NCBI RefSeq assembly: GCF_016862095.1
Contig: NZ_BOMH01000007.1
Span: forward strand, 406,735-470,734
Length of the DNA stretch: 64,000 nt
Direction: 5' to 3'
From: Actinoplanes cyaneus
GTDB taxonomy: Bacteria; Actinomycetota; Actinomycetes; Mycobacteriales; Micromonosporaceae
How positions within the stretch are numbered: position 1 is the first letter of the stretch; every line of letters begins with the position of its first letter. The notes beneath the pieces are model-generated. The model was not told the origin of the DNA. It made no database searches and was given only the letters and a program-made list of their open reading frames with translations. The translations under genes were made by a program, and so were the position numbers. Shown in pieces: positions 35,282-44,129 of this stretch.

Positions 35282-36114
35282 CCACGCCAGTGAACCAAAG
35301 GAAGCGAAACCTCGCCGTCGCGGTTCTGGTGGTCGCGGTAGGGGTCGTGCTGCTGCTCGTGGTCGCCGGCGGGATGCTGGTGCTCCGGGCGCTGACCGAC
35401 GACGACAAGGATCAGCCGGTCGCCGCGGGTCCCACCGTGTCGGCGGCCGTGCCGGCGCCGGCGGCAGTGCCGGCGACGGCCACCGGGTCCGTGCGGGAGC
35501 AGCAGGACGCGCTGGCCGAAGAACCCATGTTCAAGTTGCCCCCGTCTGCCGTGGAACCGCAGCCGCTGGTGGCGGAGACCGCAGGCCCGACGATCGTTCT
35601 CCCGAAAGCGGCGCAGACCGTCGTGGTGGGTGGTCCGCCGGTGGCCACGGGTTTCCCCCAGACACCGGAGGGGGCGCTGGCGCAGCTCGCGGCCATCGAG
35701 GAGTCGGCACTGTCCTCGACGGACCTGCAGCGGATCGAGGAGATCTACCGGTGGGCCGCCGCGCCGGGAGCTGTGGAACTGCGTCAATGGCACCCGTATT
35801 CCGGCATCTCCACGTTCCTGGAACATGTGGGTGACTCCGGCGCCGGGCGGACCGTCAGCGCCTCGTACCAGGTGGTGCAAGGCCAGATCAAGGGGCAGGT
35901 GGGCGGCGACTTCGTGGTGGCCTGTGTCCTGGGAGAGTTCGCCGCCACCCTGACCGTCACCGAGCGGGGCGGGTTCGGCGACTGCCAGCGCATGAGCTGG
36001 AACGACGGCCGCTGGTGGATCGGGGCTGGTTCCCAGCCCGCCCAGGCGCCGATGGCCTGGCCGGGCAGTGCCGACGCGGTGCGCGCCGGGTGGCGGGTGG
36101 TCAGCCGTGGGTAA
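35278..36114 (+). CDS. Bitopic membrane protein, VirB8-like position
   Basis: A 278-residue protein. Short basic N-terminus, one helix at about 12-36 (AVAVLVVAVGVVLLLVVAGG), a Pro/Ala/Val-rich linker to ~140, then a compact extracytoplasmic domain: EIYRWAAAPGAVELRQWHPYS, SASYQVVQGQIKGQVGGDFV, LTVTERGGFGDCQRM. VirB8 and actinobacterial TcpC-type proteins share this plan of one helix plus an NTF2-like domain; I see no decisive motif. Overlaps both neighbours by 4 and 8 bp. Confidence 0.55.
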   Translation: MTTPVNQRKRNLAVAVLVVAVGVVLLLVVAGGMLVLRALTDDDKDQPVAAGPTVSAAVPAPAAVPATATGSVREQQDALAEEPMFKLPPSAVEPQPLVAETAGPTIVLPKAAQTVVVGGPPVATGFPQTPEGALAQLAAIEESALSSTDLQRIEEIYRWAAAPGAVELRQWHPYSGISTFLEHVGDSGAGRTVSASYQVVQGQIKGQVGGDFVVACVLGEFAATLTVTERGGFGDCQRMSWNDGRWWIGAGSQPAQAPMAWPGSADAVRAGWRVVSRG

Positions 36115-37600
36115 CGGAGGGTTTTTCGGCTGGGCCGGTGACAAGGTCGGCGAATTCGCCGAGGACGCCTTCAACAGCGCCATGAAAGCCTTGTGGAACG
36201 CCTCGATCGAGATCCTGAAGGCCGTCTTCGGGTTCATCGACCGCTACACCACGCCGCAGGTCAGCGGTGACAACAGCGCGTACCTCGGCCTGCTGCCCAT
36301 GACCATCTGGATCGGCCTGGTCGTGCTGATCGCGATGACGTTCGTGCAGATCGGCAAAGCGGTCCTGGCCGGCGGCCGCGGCTTCGCCCGCATCCTCATC
36401 GGCCTGGTCCAGTACGCGTTCATCACGGCGTCGGGCCTCGGCATCCTCGCCGCGATGGTCGAGGCCACCAATGCGCTGACGACGGCCATCCTCAAGTCGG
36501 CCAACCTGAGCAACTGGGAGGGCCTCGCCGGGCGGAGCTCAGCGTGGGCAGATGGGGTACAGGGCCTGTCGGGTGTGGTCCTGGGTCTGGTCGCGCTGCT
36601 GTTGGTCATCCCGGCCTCGCTCGGATTCGCCATCGAGGCCGTTGCACGATTCGCCGGCATCCTGATCCTGGGCGCCACGATCGCGATCCTCGCGGCAGGT
36701 CTGGTCTCGGAGAGCGCGAAGCAGATGTTCTGGACCGGGCTGCGCTGGATGCTGGCCCTGCTGTTCATGACACCGGCCACGGCCTTCGCCGTCGTCATCG
36801 GCGAGAATCTCGCCATCGCCGCCGCCGGTGGCCACGGGCAGAACACGGACGCCGGGCACGCCATCGCCGGAGCACTGGTCTCCGGCATCGTGCTGATCAT
36901 CGCCTTGGCCTGCCCCATGGCCCTGTTCAAGTTGTTCGCGTTCGTCGACCCCAACAGCCTTTCCGGAGCCGGCGTGCGCGCCTTCGTGTCCGGCGGCGGG
37001 AGCGGTGGCCGTAGCGCTCAGGGCGGCAGCGCCGACAGTTCGGAGGGCGGCGCCGAGGAGGCCGGCGAGGGCCGCTTCGCCCAGGCGATGTCCGCTCTCG
37101 GCCCGGTCGGTGCGGCGATGGGCGCGCTCAGCTCGATGGGGCCGGATCTGGCCGCCAAGGGCAGCGGCATCCTCGACGTGGCGGGAGCCGGGCATCCCGG
37201 CGGCCCCGACAGCCAGAACGGCTCCTCGAAGGGCCGGTCCGGCGGCGACCCGAGCAAGTCCGGCGACGACAACAACAATGAGCCCGGTGATGCCGGGGAC
37301 TCCGGTGCCGGCCCCTCCGCGGACAGCGGATCCGGTGCCGTCGCCGACGACGGTGGTTCCCCGTCCACGGCCGGCGGCAGCGCGGGCACGGCACCGGCGG
37401 GGGAGAGCAGCGCCCCGGTGCCGGCCCCGGCCGGGGGTTCGGCGAGCGAGCCGTCAGCGGGCAGCCCGGCGGCGCCGCCCCAGGTGCCGGACGGTGGTGG
37501 TGAACCGCCGGCTGCCGGCGGTGGCGGAGGTTCGGCCGGTGGCAGCGGTGGCAGCGCCGGCGCCGCCGGCGCGGCGGAGACCGCGGCGGTGGCGCTGTGA
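36107..37600 (+). CDS. Polytopic membrane protein, VirB6/TrbL-like
   Basis: A 497-residue protein. The first 60 residues include an amphipathic stretch; six to seven helices lie between ~65 and 285 (WIGLVVLIAMTFVQIG; VLGLVALLLVIPASLGF; GILILGATIAILAAGLV; IVLIIALACPMALFKLF). The last ~200 residues are a disordered Gly/Ser/Ala/Pro tail. The plan of a multi-helix core and long flexible tail fits VirB6/TrbL channel subunits. GTG start overlaps the previous stop; the end overlaps the next GTG. Confidence 0.65.
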   Translation: MGNGGFFGWAGDKVGEFAEDAFNSAMKALWNASIEILKAVFGFIDRYTTPQVSGDNSAYLGLLPMTIWIGLVVLIAMTFVQIGKAVLAGGRGFARILIGLVQYAFITASGLGILAAMVEATNALTTAILKSANLSNWEGLAGRSSAWADGVQGLSGVVLGLVALLLVIPASLGFAIEAVARFAGILILGATIAILAAGLVSESAKQMFWTGLRWMLALLFMTPATAFAVVIGENLAIAAAGGHGQNTDAGHAIAGALVSGIVLIIALACPMALFKLFAFVDPNSLSGAGVRAFVSGGGSGGRSAQGGSADSSEGGAEEAGEGRFAQAMSALGPVGAAMGALSSMGPDLAAKGSGILDVAGAGHPGGPDSQNGSSKGRSGGDPSKSGDDNNNEPGDAGDSGAGPSADSGSGAVADDGGSPSTAGGSAGTAPAGESSAPVPAPAGGSASEPSAGSPAAPPQVPDGGGEPPAAGGGGGSAGGSGGSAGAAGAAETAAVAL

Positions 37601-39141
37601 GCGTGAACGCCGTCAGTGAGCAGCGGCGCGACCGCCTGTACTCGGGCTGGCGCCGTGAGCGGTTCGGCTGGTTCCTGGGCCTGACCGGGCCTCAGCTGAT
37701 CCTGTGCGGGATCGTCGCGCTACCCGTGCTGCTGGCCATCGGCCGCAGCCGCTGGCTGCTCACCTTGGAGCTGATTCCGATCGCCTCGGTGGCCATCGCC
37801 CTGGTGGTGGTGCCGATCCGGGGCCGGCCGGCGGTCCGCTGGCTGACCGATGTCTGCATGTACGCCTGGGGGAAGGCAATGGGTTGGTCACAATGGCGGT
37901 CGAAGGCCGCCACCGGGTCGGCGACCACGGAGGAGCTGAGGCAGCCGGACCTGCCGGGGGTGCTGGCCGGTCTGCGGATGCACGACGGACCGCCGTTCGG
38001 GCCCACGCTGCAACGGGTCTGCGTGCTGCAGGACTCCGTGGCCGGCCGGTGGGCGGCCGTCGCCCGCATCACGCATCCCGGGCTGGGCGCGGCGGACGCG
38101 GAGACCCGCAACCACTACGCCGATCAGCTGGGGGCGCTGCTGGCGTCCGCGGCCCGCGGCGAGCAGATCTCCCGGGTGTCGTTCGTGGTTCGCACGGTCC
38201 CTGACGACGGCGCGCACCGCGCGGCATGGCTGGCCGACAACCGGTGGGCGCACGCCCCGGCGGTGGTGACGCAGATCAGCGCGCAGTTGGAGAACGCGGT
38301 CACCTCCGCCGCGGTCCGGCACGAGGTCTACGTGACGATCGCCGTCGACGAGCGCAAGATCCGCCGGCAGGCGGCCCAGGCAGGTGGCGGGGTCGTCGGC
38401 CGTGCCCGGGTGCTCTACCGGCATCTGCAGGAGATGGAGGGTCACCTGCGCGGGATGGGCGCGACCAGCGTGGAGTGGCTGCACACCGAGGACGTCGCCG
38501 GGGCGATCCGCACCGGGTACAACCCGGCTGACGCCGCGACGCTGGAACGTGCCCGTCAGGAGCAGGCACGCAACCGGCCCACCACGACGGGGGTCCCGCC
38601 GGGCGCGGCCGGCCCGGTCAACGCGCCGGCTCCGCCCGCCCGGTCGTACGTCCACGATGCCTGGACCACGGTCTCGTACGCGCTGATGCTGCCGGACCTG
38701 CCGACCCGGGTCGGTGCGATGGCGCAGCTGCTGGCCCCGTCGACACCGGGGGAGCGGCGCACGCTGGCGCTGCACTACGAGCCGCAGAACCCGCAGAAGG
38801 CCTCCAAGGAGGTGGAGCGCGACATCTGGACGGCGGAGATGGCCGAGGACGTCCGCAGGAAACGGGGCTTCCGGGTGTCGCGGGAACAACGGCGCCGTTC
38901 GGCCGAGGTCGCCTCCCACGAGTCGCAGCTGGCCGCGGGGCACACGATGGTGCGGGTCGCGGGGGCCGCCGCCGTCACGGTGCCCTCGACCTGGCCGGCC
39001 GAGGATCATGCGGCGACCTTCGAGGCCGCCGTGCGGGCGTGCCACTTCCGGCCGCTGCGGCTGGAGCTGGCGCAGGACACCGGCTTCGTGGCCGCCTGCC
39101 TGCCGCTGGGCATCGGTCTGCCGGACCGGAGCGCGGCGTGA
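37597..39141 (+). CDS. Two-helix membrane-anchored protein of the secretion cluster (SCO6880-like)
   Basis: A 514-residue protein. Two helices near 25-70 (LTGPQLILCGIVALPVLLAIG; LELIPIASVAIALVVVPI) then a large cytoplasmic part: RVCVLQDSVAGRWAAVARI, YADQLGALLASAARGEQISR, EVYVTIAVDERKIRRQAAQ, SYVHDAWTTVSYALMLPDLP. The pattern recalls a VirB3-like anchor joined to the N-terminal domain of VirB4 without its motor; the motor is the next gene. I recall the SCO6880 family of actinomycetes as similar. GTGA overlap upstream; TGATG junction downstream. Confidence 0.6.
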   Translation: MSVNAVSEQRRDRLYSGWRRERFGWFLGLTGPQLILCGIVALPVLLAIGRSRWLLTLELIPIASVAIALVVVPIRGRPAVRWLTDVCMYAWGKAMGWSQWRSKAATGSATTEELRQPDLPGVLAGLRMHDGPPFGPTLQRVCVLQDSVAGRWAAVARITHPGLGAADAETRNHYADQLGALLASAARGEQISRVSFVVRTVPDDGAHRAAWLADNRWAHAPAVVTQISAQLENAVTSAAVRHEVYVTIAVDERKIRRQAAQAGGGVVGRARVLYRHLQEMEGHLRGMGATSVEWLHTEDVAGAIRTGYNPADAATLERARQEQARNRPTTTGVPPGAAGPVNAPAPPARSYVHDAWTTVSYALMLPDLPTRVGAMAQLLAPSTPGERRTLALHYEPQNPQKASKEVERDIWTAEMAEDVRRKRGFRVSREQRRRSAEVASHESQLAAGHTMVRVAGAAAVTVPSTWPAEDHAATFEAAVRACHFRPLRLELAQDTGFVAACLPLGIGLPDRSAA

Positions 39142-40667
39142 TGGCGAGATCTTCCAGGAGTGACGCCGGACGGTCACTGGCCGAGCTGCTCGGCGAGCAC
39201 GGCGGCCGGCTTCCGGCCGCCGCCGCCGCGCCGGAGCAGGTGGGGCGACGCGCCGAATACGACCTGATCCGGCCGGCGGCGCCGGCTCGCGGCCACCGGC
39301 AGCGCGGTTTCGGCTGGTCGCCGATCCCGGCGCCGCTGACGGCCTATCGGGCCTCCACGGCCGAGATCGGCGGGGTCTTCCCGCTGCTGACGGCCAACGG
39401 GCTGCCGCCCACCGGTGCGCTGCTCGGCTACGACAGCCTCACCTCCGGCGGTTTCTACTGCGACCCCATCGGGTGGCTGCTGGACGGTGTCGTCACCAAC
39501 CCCAACATGATCTTCTTCGGCAAGCCCGGCGCCGGGAAGTCGACCACGATCAAGGCGTTCCTGCTCCGGATGATGATGTTCGGAGCCCGCACCCTGGTCG
39601 CCGGCGACGTCAAGGGCGAGTACGAGAAGGTCTGCACGGCGGTCGGGGTCCAGCCGATCGCGCTGGGCCTCGGTCTCGGGGCCCGGATCAACCCGCTGGA
39701 TCTCGGCCCGCTGGGACAGGGCTGGGGAACGCTGCCGGTGGAGGAGCGCCGGACGCGCGCGTCACTGATCTTCGCCCGCTGGGTGGTGCTCCTCAAGGCG
39801 CTGGTCGGTGCCCGGGGTGTGCCGGTCACTCCGGCCGACGAGAACGCGATGTCCACCGTGCTGGCGGAGCTGTCCGGCTGGTCCCGTGGCGAGGGGCACC
39901 TCACCACGGTCACCATCCCCCAGGTCCACGACATGCTGGCCCGACCCACCGAGGAACTGGCCCGGCAATGCCGGTACGCGACCACCCAGCAGATGATCGA
40001 CGAGACCCGGCAGGTGACCGACGCGCTCGGCTCGCTCGTACGCGGCGCGCTGGCGGGGCTCTTCGACGACTTCACCAACATCAACCTGGATTGGAACGCC
40101 CCGATCCAGTCGCTGTCGTTGCAACGGCTCGACGATCTGGGCGACGAGGTCGTGGGTATCGCCCTGGCCTGTGTCAACAGCTGGTCGCGGGCGCAGACCG
40201 ACATGCGGCGCCCCGGTGAGATCACCATCGTGGTCCGTGACGAGGTCTGGCGCCAGATGCGCCTCGGCGTCGGCGCGGTGCAGTCGCTCGACGCCGACCT
40301 GCGGCTGAGCCGCAACGACGGCGAGATCCAGGTGATCATCGCGCACAAGCCGTCCGACCTGCTGTCGGTCGGGGCGGCCGGCAGCCAGGAAGTCACCATC
40401 GCCCGCGACATGATGGCGCTCTGCGACACGAAGGTGATGTTCGCGCAGGACCCCGGCATCGCCGACGAGCTCTCGGAGCTGGTGGGCCTGGGCGACATCG
40501 CGCGGGACTGGGTGTCGGGCTGGGCACGGCAGCGCCACGGGCGAGCCGTCTGGAAGGTCGGCGATCGTCTCTTCAAGGTGACGACGGTGCGGACGCCGGT
40601 GGAGATTCCCCTGCTGGACACCAACACCGCCCTGGTCGCCGAGACCGCGAAGGCGCCGGTGCCATGA
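39141..40667 (+). CDS. VirB4/TraC-like ATPase
   Basis: Secretion motor of 508 residues. Walker A FFGKPGAGKST at 125-135, AGDVKGEYEKVC with the VirB4-type motif after it, ARINPLDLGPLG, and Walker B ITIVVRDEVW near 362-370, then IIAHKPSDLLSVG and CDTKVMFAQDPG. These mark a VirB4/TraC-type hexameric ATPase rather than VirB11, of which none is seen. The N-terminal membrane-facing part is short, consistent with its supply by the previous gene. ATGA overlap with the next gene. Confidence 0.87.
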   Translation: MARSSRSDAGRSLAELLGEHGGRLPAAAAAPEQVGRRAEYDLIRPAAPARGHRQRGFGWSPIPAPLTAYRASTAEIGGVFPLLTANGLPPTGALLGYDSLTSGGFYCDPIGWLLDGVVTNPNMIFFGKPGAGKSTTIKAFLLRMMMFGARTLVAGDVKGEYEKVCTAVGVQPIALGLGLGARINPLDLGPLGQGWGTLPVEERRTRASLIFARWVVLLKALVGARGVPVTPADENAMSTVLAELSGWSRGEGHLTTVTIPQVHDMLARPTEELARQCRYATTQQMIDETRQVTDALGSLVRGALAGLFDDFTNINLDWNAPIQSLSLQRLDDLGDEVVGIALACVNSWSRAQTDMRRPGEITIVVRDEVWRQMRLGVGAVQSLDADLRLSRNDGEIQVIIAHKPSDLLSVGAAGSQEVTIARDMMALCDTKVMFAQDPGIADELSELVGLGDIARDWVSGWARQRHGRAVWKVGDRLFKVTTVRTPVEIPLLDTNTALVAETAKAPVP

Positions 40668-41683
40668 GCAGGGGCGCCCGCAACCTTCTCCTCGTCGTCG
40701 TGCTCGGCATCCTGCTCAGCCCCGGGGTGATCGTCCTGATCGCGTCCGCGGCGGTGGCCGGCATCGCCAATCCGTGCGGGGCTCCGAGCGAGGCCGCGGA
40801 GCAGGTCGAGGGCACGGACCTCAGCGGTGAGCAGCTGGCCAACGCCGAGCTGATCGTCGGGGTCGTCAAGGACGAGAAGTTGCCGGCCCGCGCCGCGGTG
40901 ATCTCGCTGGCCACCTCGATGCAGGAGTCGAGCCTGGTCAACAACCTCCGGCAGCTCGACCACGACTCGATCGGCCTGTTCCAGCAGCGGGTCTCCATCT
41001 ACGGCGCGGACGTGGCCGGCAACCCGGTCAGATCCACCAAGGCCTTCCTGGCCAAGCTGGTGAAACAGCCGGACTGGCAGACCCGGCCACTGACCGAGGT
41101 GGCCGCCGACGTGCAGATTCCCCGGGCAGACCTGCGCGGGGAGTACGCCAAGTGGGAGCAGCTGGCGACCACGCTGACCCAGCGGTTCCTGCCCGGGTCG
41201 ACGACGACCTGCGCCGATGGGCCGGGTGCGGGGCTCGACGACGGAGCAGCCGGCCTCCCGGACGGCTACCAACTGCCGACGGACGCCCAGCAGCGCACGG
41301 CCGTGTCGTTCGCGCTGGCTCAGCTGGGGGAGCGGTACGTGTTCGGTGCCAACGGCCCCGACACCTGGGACTGCTCCAGCCTCATGCAGGGATCCTGGGC
41401 GGCCGCGGGCGTGGCCATTCCCCGGGTGACGTACGAGCAGGTCAAATCCGGCGTCGCGGTGCCGGGACTGTCGGCGATGCAACCCGGCGACCTGGTGTTC
41501 ATCCCGGGCAGCCTCGGCTCGGCCACCAACCCCCGGCACGTCGGCATGTACATCGGCACCGACAGCAAGGGCGAGCAGTGGCTGGTCCAGGCACCGAAGA
41601 CGGGCGACGTGGTGAAGACGAGCAAGGTCAGTAGCTGGGCCAGGAAGATCGTGAGCATTCGCCGACCGGTGGACAAGTCATGA
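40664..41683 (+). CDS. Peptidoglycan hydrolase with lysozyme-like and NlpC/P60 domains (VirB1-like)
   Basis: A 339-residue exported or membrane-anchored protein. One helix at about 8-33, then a lysozyme/SLT-like segment (AVISLATSMQESSLVNN with likely catalytic Glu 88; DSIGLFQQRVSIYG), a linker, and an NlpC/P60 endopeptidase with Cys 237 in TWDCSSLMQGSW and His 292 in PRHVGMYIG. It cuts both glycan and peptide bonds, as needed to pass a channel through the wall, the VirB1 role. ATGA overlaps on both sides. Confidence 0.87.
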   Translation: MSRGARNLLLVVVLGILLSPGVIVLIASAAVAGIANPCGAPSEAAEQVEGTDLSGEQLANAELIVGVVKDEKLPARAAVISLATSMQESSLVNNLRQLDHDSIGLFQQRVSIYGADVAGNPVRSTKAFLAKLVKQPDWQTRPLTEVAADVQIPRADLRGEYAKWEQLATTLTQRFLPGSTTTCADGPGAGLDDGAAGLPDGYQLPTDAQQRTAVSFALAQLGERYVFGANGPDTWDCSSLMQGSWAAAGVAIPRVTYEQVKSGVAVPGLSAMQPGDLVFIPGSLGSATNPRHVGMYIGTDSKGEQWLVQAPKTGDVVKTSKVSSWARKIVSIRRPVDKS

Positions 41684-43458
41684 GCCGCGGCAAGGGCCCG
41701 GCGGCCGGGGGCGGCTCGATGGTCGCGGAGCTGCTGATCATCGGGGTGGGCGGTTTCCTGATCGTTCTCGCCGGCGCCCTGTGGGTGCCGGTGGCCCTCG
41801 CCCGGCCGCCGGGCTACGACAACCAGAATCCGATCGAGGTTCCGGTGGGGCTGGCACGTGGCCAGATCGACTGGTCGCTCGCGTGCACGCTCATCGCGGC
41901 CGGTGAGCTGGTGCTGCTCACCCTTCTGGTCATCGCCGGGATCGGGGGCTGGAGTGCCTGGCGGCGGCGCCGCACCCGGGTGGATCACGCCGCGTCGCGG
42001 ATGGGCCGCGGCCGCGAGGTCGACGGGATCACCGCCGGGACGGTCGCGCGGAACGCCCGCCGGCTGCGGCCGAGCCTGCACGACGAGCGGCGGGTCTCCG
42101 ACACCGACGCCGGCGTGGTGATCGGTGACGCGGTCACCGGCGGCCGGCCGCTGCTGCAGTCCTGGGAGGACATGGCGGTCGACATCTGGGGGCCGCGGAC
42201 GGGCAAGACGACAGCGCGGGCGATTCCCGCCATCGTGGACGCTCCCGGTCCGGTCCTGGTGACCTCGGTCAAGGGTGACGTGGTCGACGCCACCCGTGAC
42301 GTGCGCGCCGAGGTCGGCGACGTCTGGGTCTTCGACCCGCAGGGGATGCTCGACGGCGCGGAACCCGGGTGGTGGTGGAATCCGCTGACCGGGGTCGGCA
42401 CCATCACCGCGGCCCGGCGGCTGGCCTCGCACTTCGCCGCCGCGGAACGCAACGAGGGCGACAAGGGCGACGCGTACTTCGACACCGCCGGTGAGGAACT
42501 CGTCGCGTGCCTGCTGCTGGCGGCCGCCGCGTCGCGGGTGCCGTCGCTGATGATGGCGTACCGCTGGCTGATGAGACCCGACGACGAGCTGCCGATCCAG
42601 GTGCTGCGCCGGGCCGGGCACGACCTGTCCGCGGACAGCCTGGCGGGCGTCAAGGCGTTGCCGGAGCGTACTCGCGGCTCGGTCTACGCCGTCGCGCGCA
42701 AGATGATGATGTCGCTCGCCGAACCATCGGTCACCCGCTGGGTCACCCCGCAGCCGGGAGAGCGCCCGCGGTTCGACACCGAGCAGTTCGTCACGTCACG
42801 CGACACGCTGTACCTGTTGTCGGCCGGTGGCGCCGGGTCCCCGGCGGCGCTGATCGCCGCGTTCACCGACGCGGTGCTGCTGGCCGGGGAACGAGCCTCC
42901 GCCCGGATGCCGGGCCGGCGCCTGGATCCTCCGTTGCTCGGCGTGCTGGACGAGTGCGCGAACATCGTGAAGATCAAGAATCTGCCGGATCTCTACAGCC
43001 ACTTCGGCAGCAGAGGGCTGTCGCTGATCGGCATCTTCCAGTCGCCGGGCCAGATCGAGGCCGTCTGGGGAGAGGAGGGCCTGCGCAAGCTGTGGAGCGC
43101 CGCGAACATCATCACCTACGGCGGCGGGGTCAAGGACGATCAGTGGCTCGAGGGCCTCAGCCGGCTGATCGGCGAGCACGACGTCGACGTGCGTTCCAAG
43201 ACCCAGGACAGCCGGTCGCTGTGGAGCTCCTCGACCCAGGTCCAGCCCCAGCGGCGCCGCATCCTGGAGGTCGCCGACCTGGCGGCCCTGCCGCGCGGCC
43301 GCATGGTCGTGCTCGCCTCCGGCGCCCCGGCGGTGCTGGCCCGCACCCGCCCCTGGCAGCAGGGCCCGCACGCGGACGCGATCCGCGCCTCGCTGCGCCG
43401 GTGGGAGCCGGGCGCCGCCCCGGGGATCACGGAGCCCCCCGCCTCGCCCCAGCAGTAG
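41680..43458 (+). CDS. VirD4/TraG-like coupling ATPase
   Basis: Substrate-recruiting ATPase of type IV secretion, 592 residues. Two N-terminal helices (15-40 and 66-90). Walker A GPRTGKTT at 171-178, VTSVKGDVVDATRD, VFDPQGML, WWWNPLTGVG, and the VirD4-type Walker B block near 418 (LGVLDECANIVKIKNLPDLY) with GSRGLSLIGIFQS after it. It is the last gene of the block. No relaxase is encoded nearby, so the substrate may be protein or a DNA complex supplied from elsewhere. Confidence 0.9.
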   Translation: MSRGKGPAAGGGSMVAELLIIGVGGFLIVLAGALWVPVALARPPGYDNQNPIEVPVGLARGQIDWSLACTLIAAGELVLLTLLVIAGIGGWSAWRRRRTRVDHAASRMGRGREVDGITAGTVARNARRLRPSLHDERRVSDTDAGVVIGDAVTGGRPLLQSWEDMAVDIWGPRTGKTTARAIPAIVDAPGPVLVTSVKGDVVDATRDVRAEVGDVWVFDPQGMLDGAEPGWWWNPLTGVGTITAARRLASHFAAAERNEGDKGDAYFDTAGEELVACLLLAAAASRVPSLMMAYRWLMRPDDELPIQVLRRAGHDLSADSLAGVKALPERTRGSVYAVARKMMMSLAEPSVTRWVTPQPGERPRFDTEQFVTSRDTLYLLSAGGAGSPAALIAAFTDAVLLAGERASARMPGRRLDPPLLGVLDECANIVKIKNLPDLYSHFGSRGLSLIGIFQSPGQIEAVWGEEGLRKLWSAANIITYGGGVKDDQWLEGLSRLIGEHDVDVRSKTQDSRSLWSSSTQVQPQRRRILEVADLAALPRGRMVVLASGAPAVLARTRPWQQGPHADAIRASLRRWEPGAAPGITEPPASPQQ

Positions 43459-43602
43459 GCCCGGGCAGTCCCAGCAGGAGGAACGTGCACGGGATGGGTA
43501 CTCTCCGCCGCCGGTCGAGCCATACTCCGGATTGCCGGCGTCGTTCATGCAACCCGATGCGGGCGGCGGTCGTCAGGGAGGTGTGACAGCGAAGGAGGAC
43601 TC

Positions 43603-44115
43603 GTGAGAAGCGAGCGCGACGAGCAGTTCCACCGCTTCGTGGTGTCCCGGAGACCCGGCCTGGTGCGCACCGCCACTCTGCTGACGGCGGGCGACGCCCA
43701 CCTGGCGGAGGATCTGGTGCAGTCGGTCCTGACCAAGCTCTACGTGGCCTGGCCGGCGTTCCAGCGGGCGGACAATCCGGACGGCTACCTGCGCCGGGTG
43801 CTGGTCAACGCGTTGACCGACGAACGGCGGCGCTGGTGGCGACGGCGCGAGGAGACGATGGCAGACGTGCCGGACCTTCCCGCGGCGGAACCGGCGAGGG
43901 ACGGGGAGACGGCGGCCGGGCTGCGCGCGGCCCTGAAGCAGTTGCCTCCGCGGATGCGGGCGGCGCTGGTCTTCCGCTACTTCTACGACCTCGACATCGC
44001 TGACACCGCCGACGCCCTCGGATGCTCCGAGGGAACGGTGAAGAGCCAGACCGCCCGGGCCCTCGACCGGCTCCGCGTGGTCATCGGCCAGAACCCCTCG
44101 TTCGCCAACCGCTGA
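43603..44115 (+). CDS. SigE-family ECF RNA polymerase sigma factor
   Basis: A 170-residue sigma factor. Region 2 (FHRFVVSRRPGLVRTATLLTAGDAHLAEDLVQ; NPDGYLRRVLVNALTDERRR) and region 4 (LPPRMRAALVFRYFYDLDIADTADALGCSEGTVKSQ) are typical of the actinobacterial SigE subfamily. GTG start behind GAAGGAGG. It begins 144 bp after the secretion cluster and is followed 14 bp later by a membrane protein that is the likely partner. It may control itself or the preceding block. Confidence 0.92.
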   Translation: MRSERDEQFHRFVVSRRPGLVRTATLLTAGDAHLAEDLVQSVLTKLYVAWPAFQRADNPDGYLRRVLVNALTDERRRWWRRREETMADVPDLPAAEPARDGETAAGLRAALKQLPPRMRAALVFRYFYDLDIADTADALGCSEGTVKSQTARALDRLRVVIGQNPSFANR

Positions 44116-44129
44116 ACCCCACAGAGAGC

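Noticed and set aside
31219..43458. Prophage or complete integrative conjugative element
   Set aside because: No integrase, excisionase, capsid, replication or relaxase gene and no repeat of the nearby tRNA end; the tRNA-Leu is 28 kb away with core genes between.
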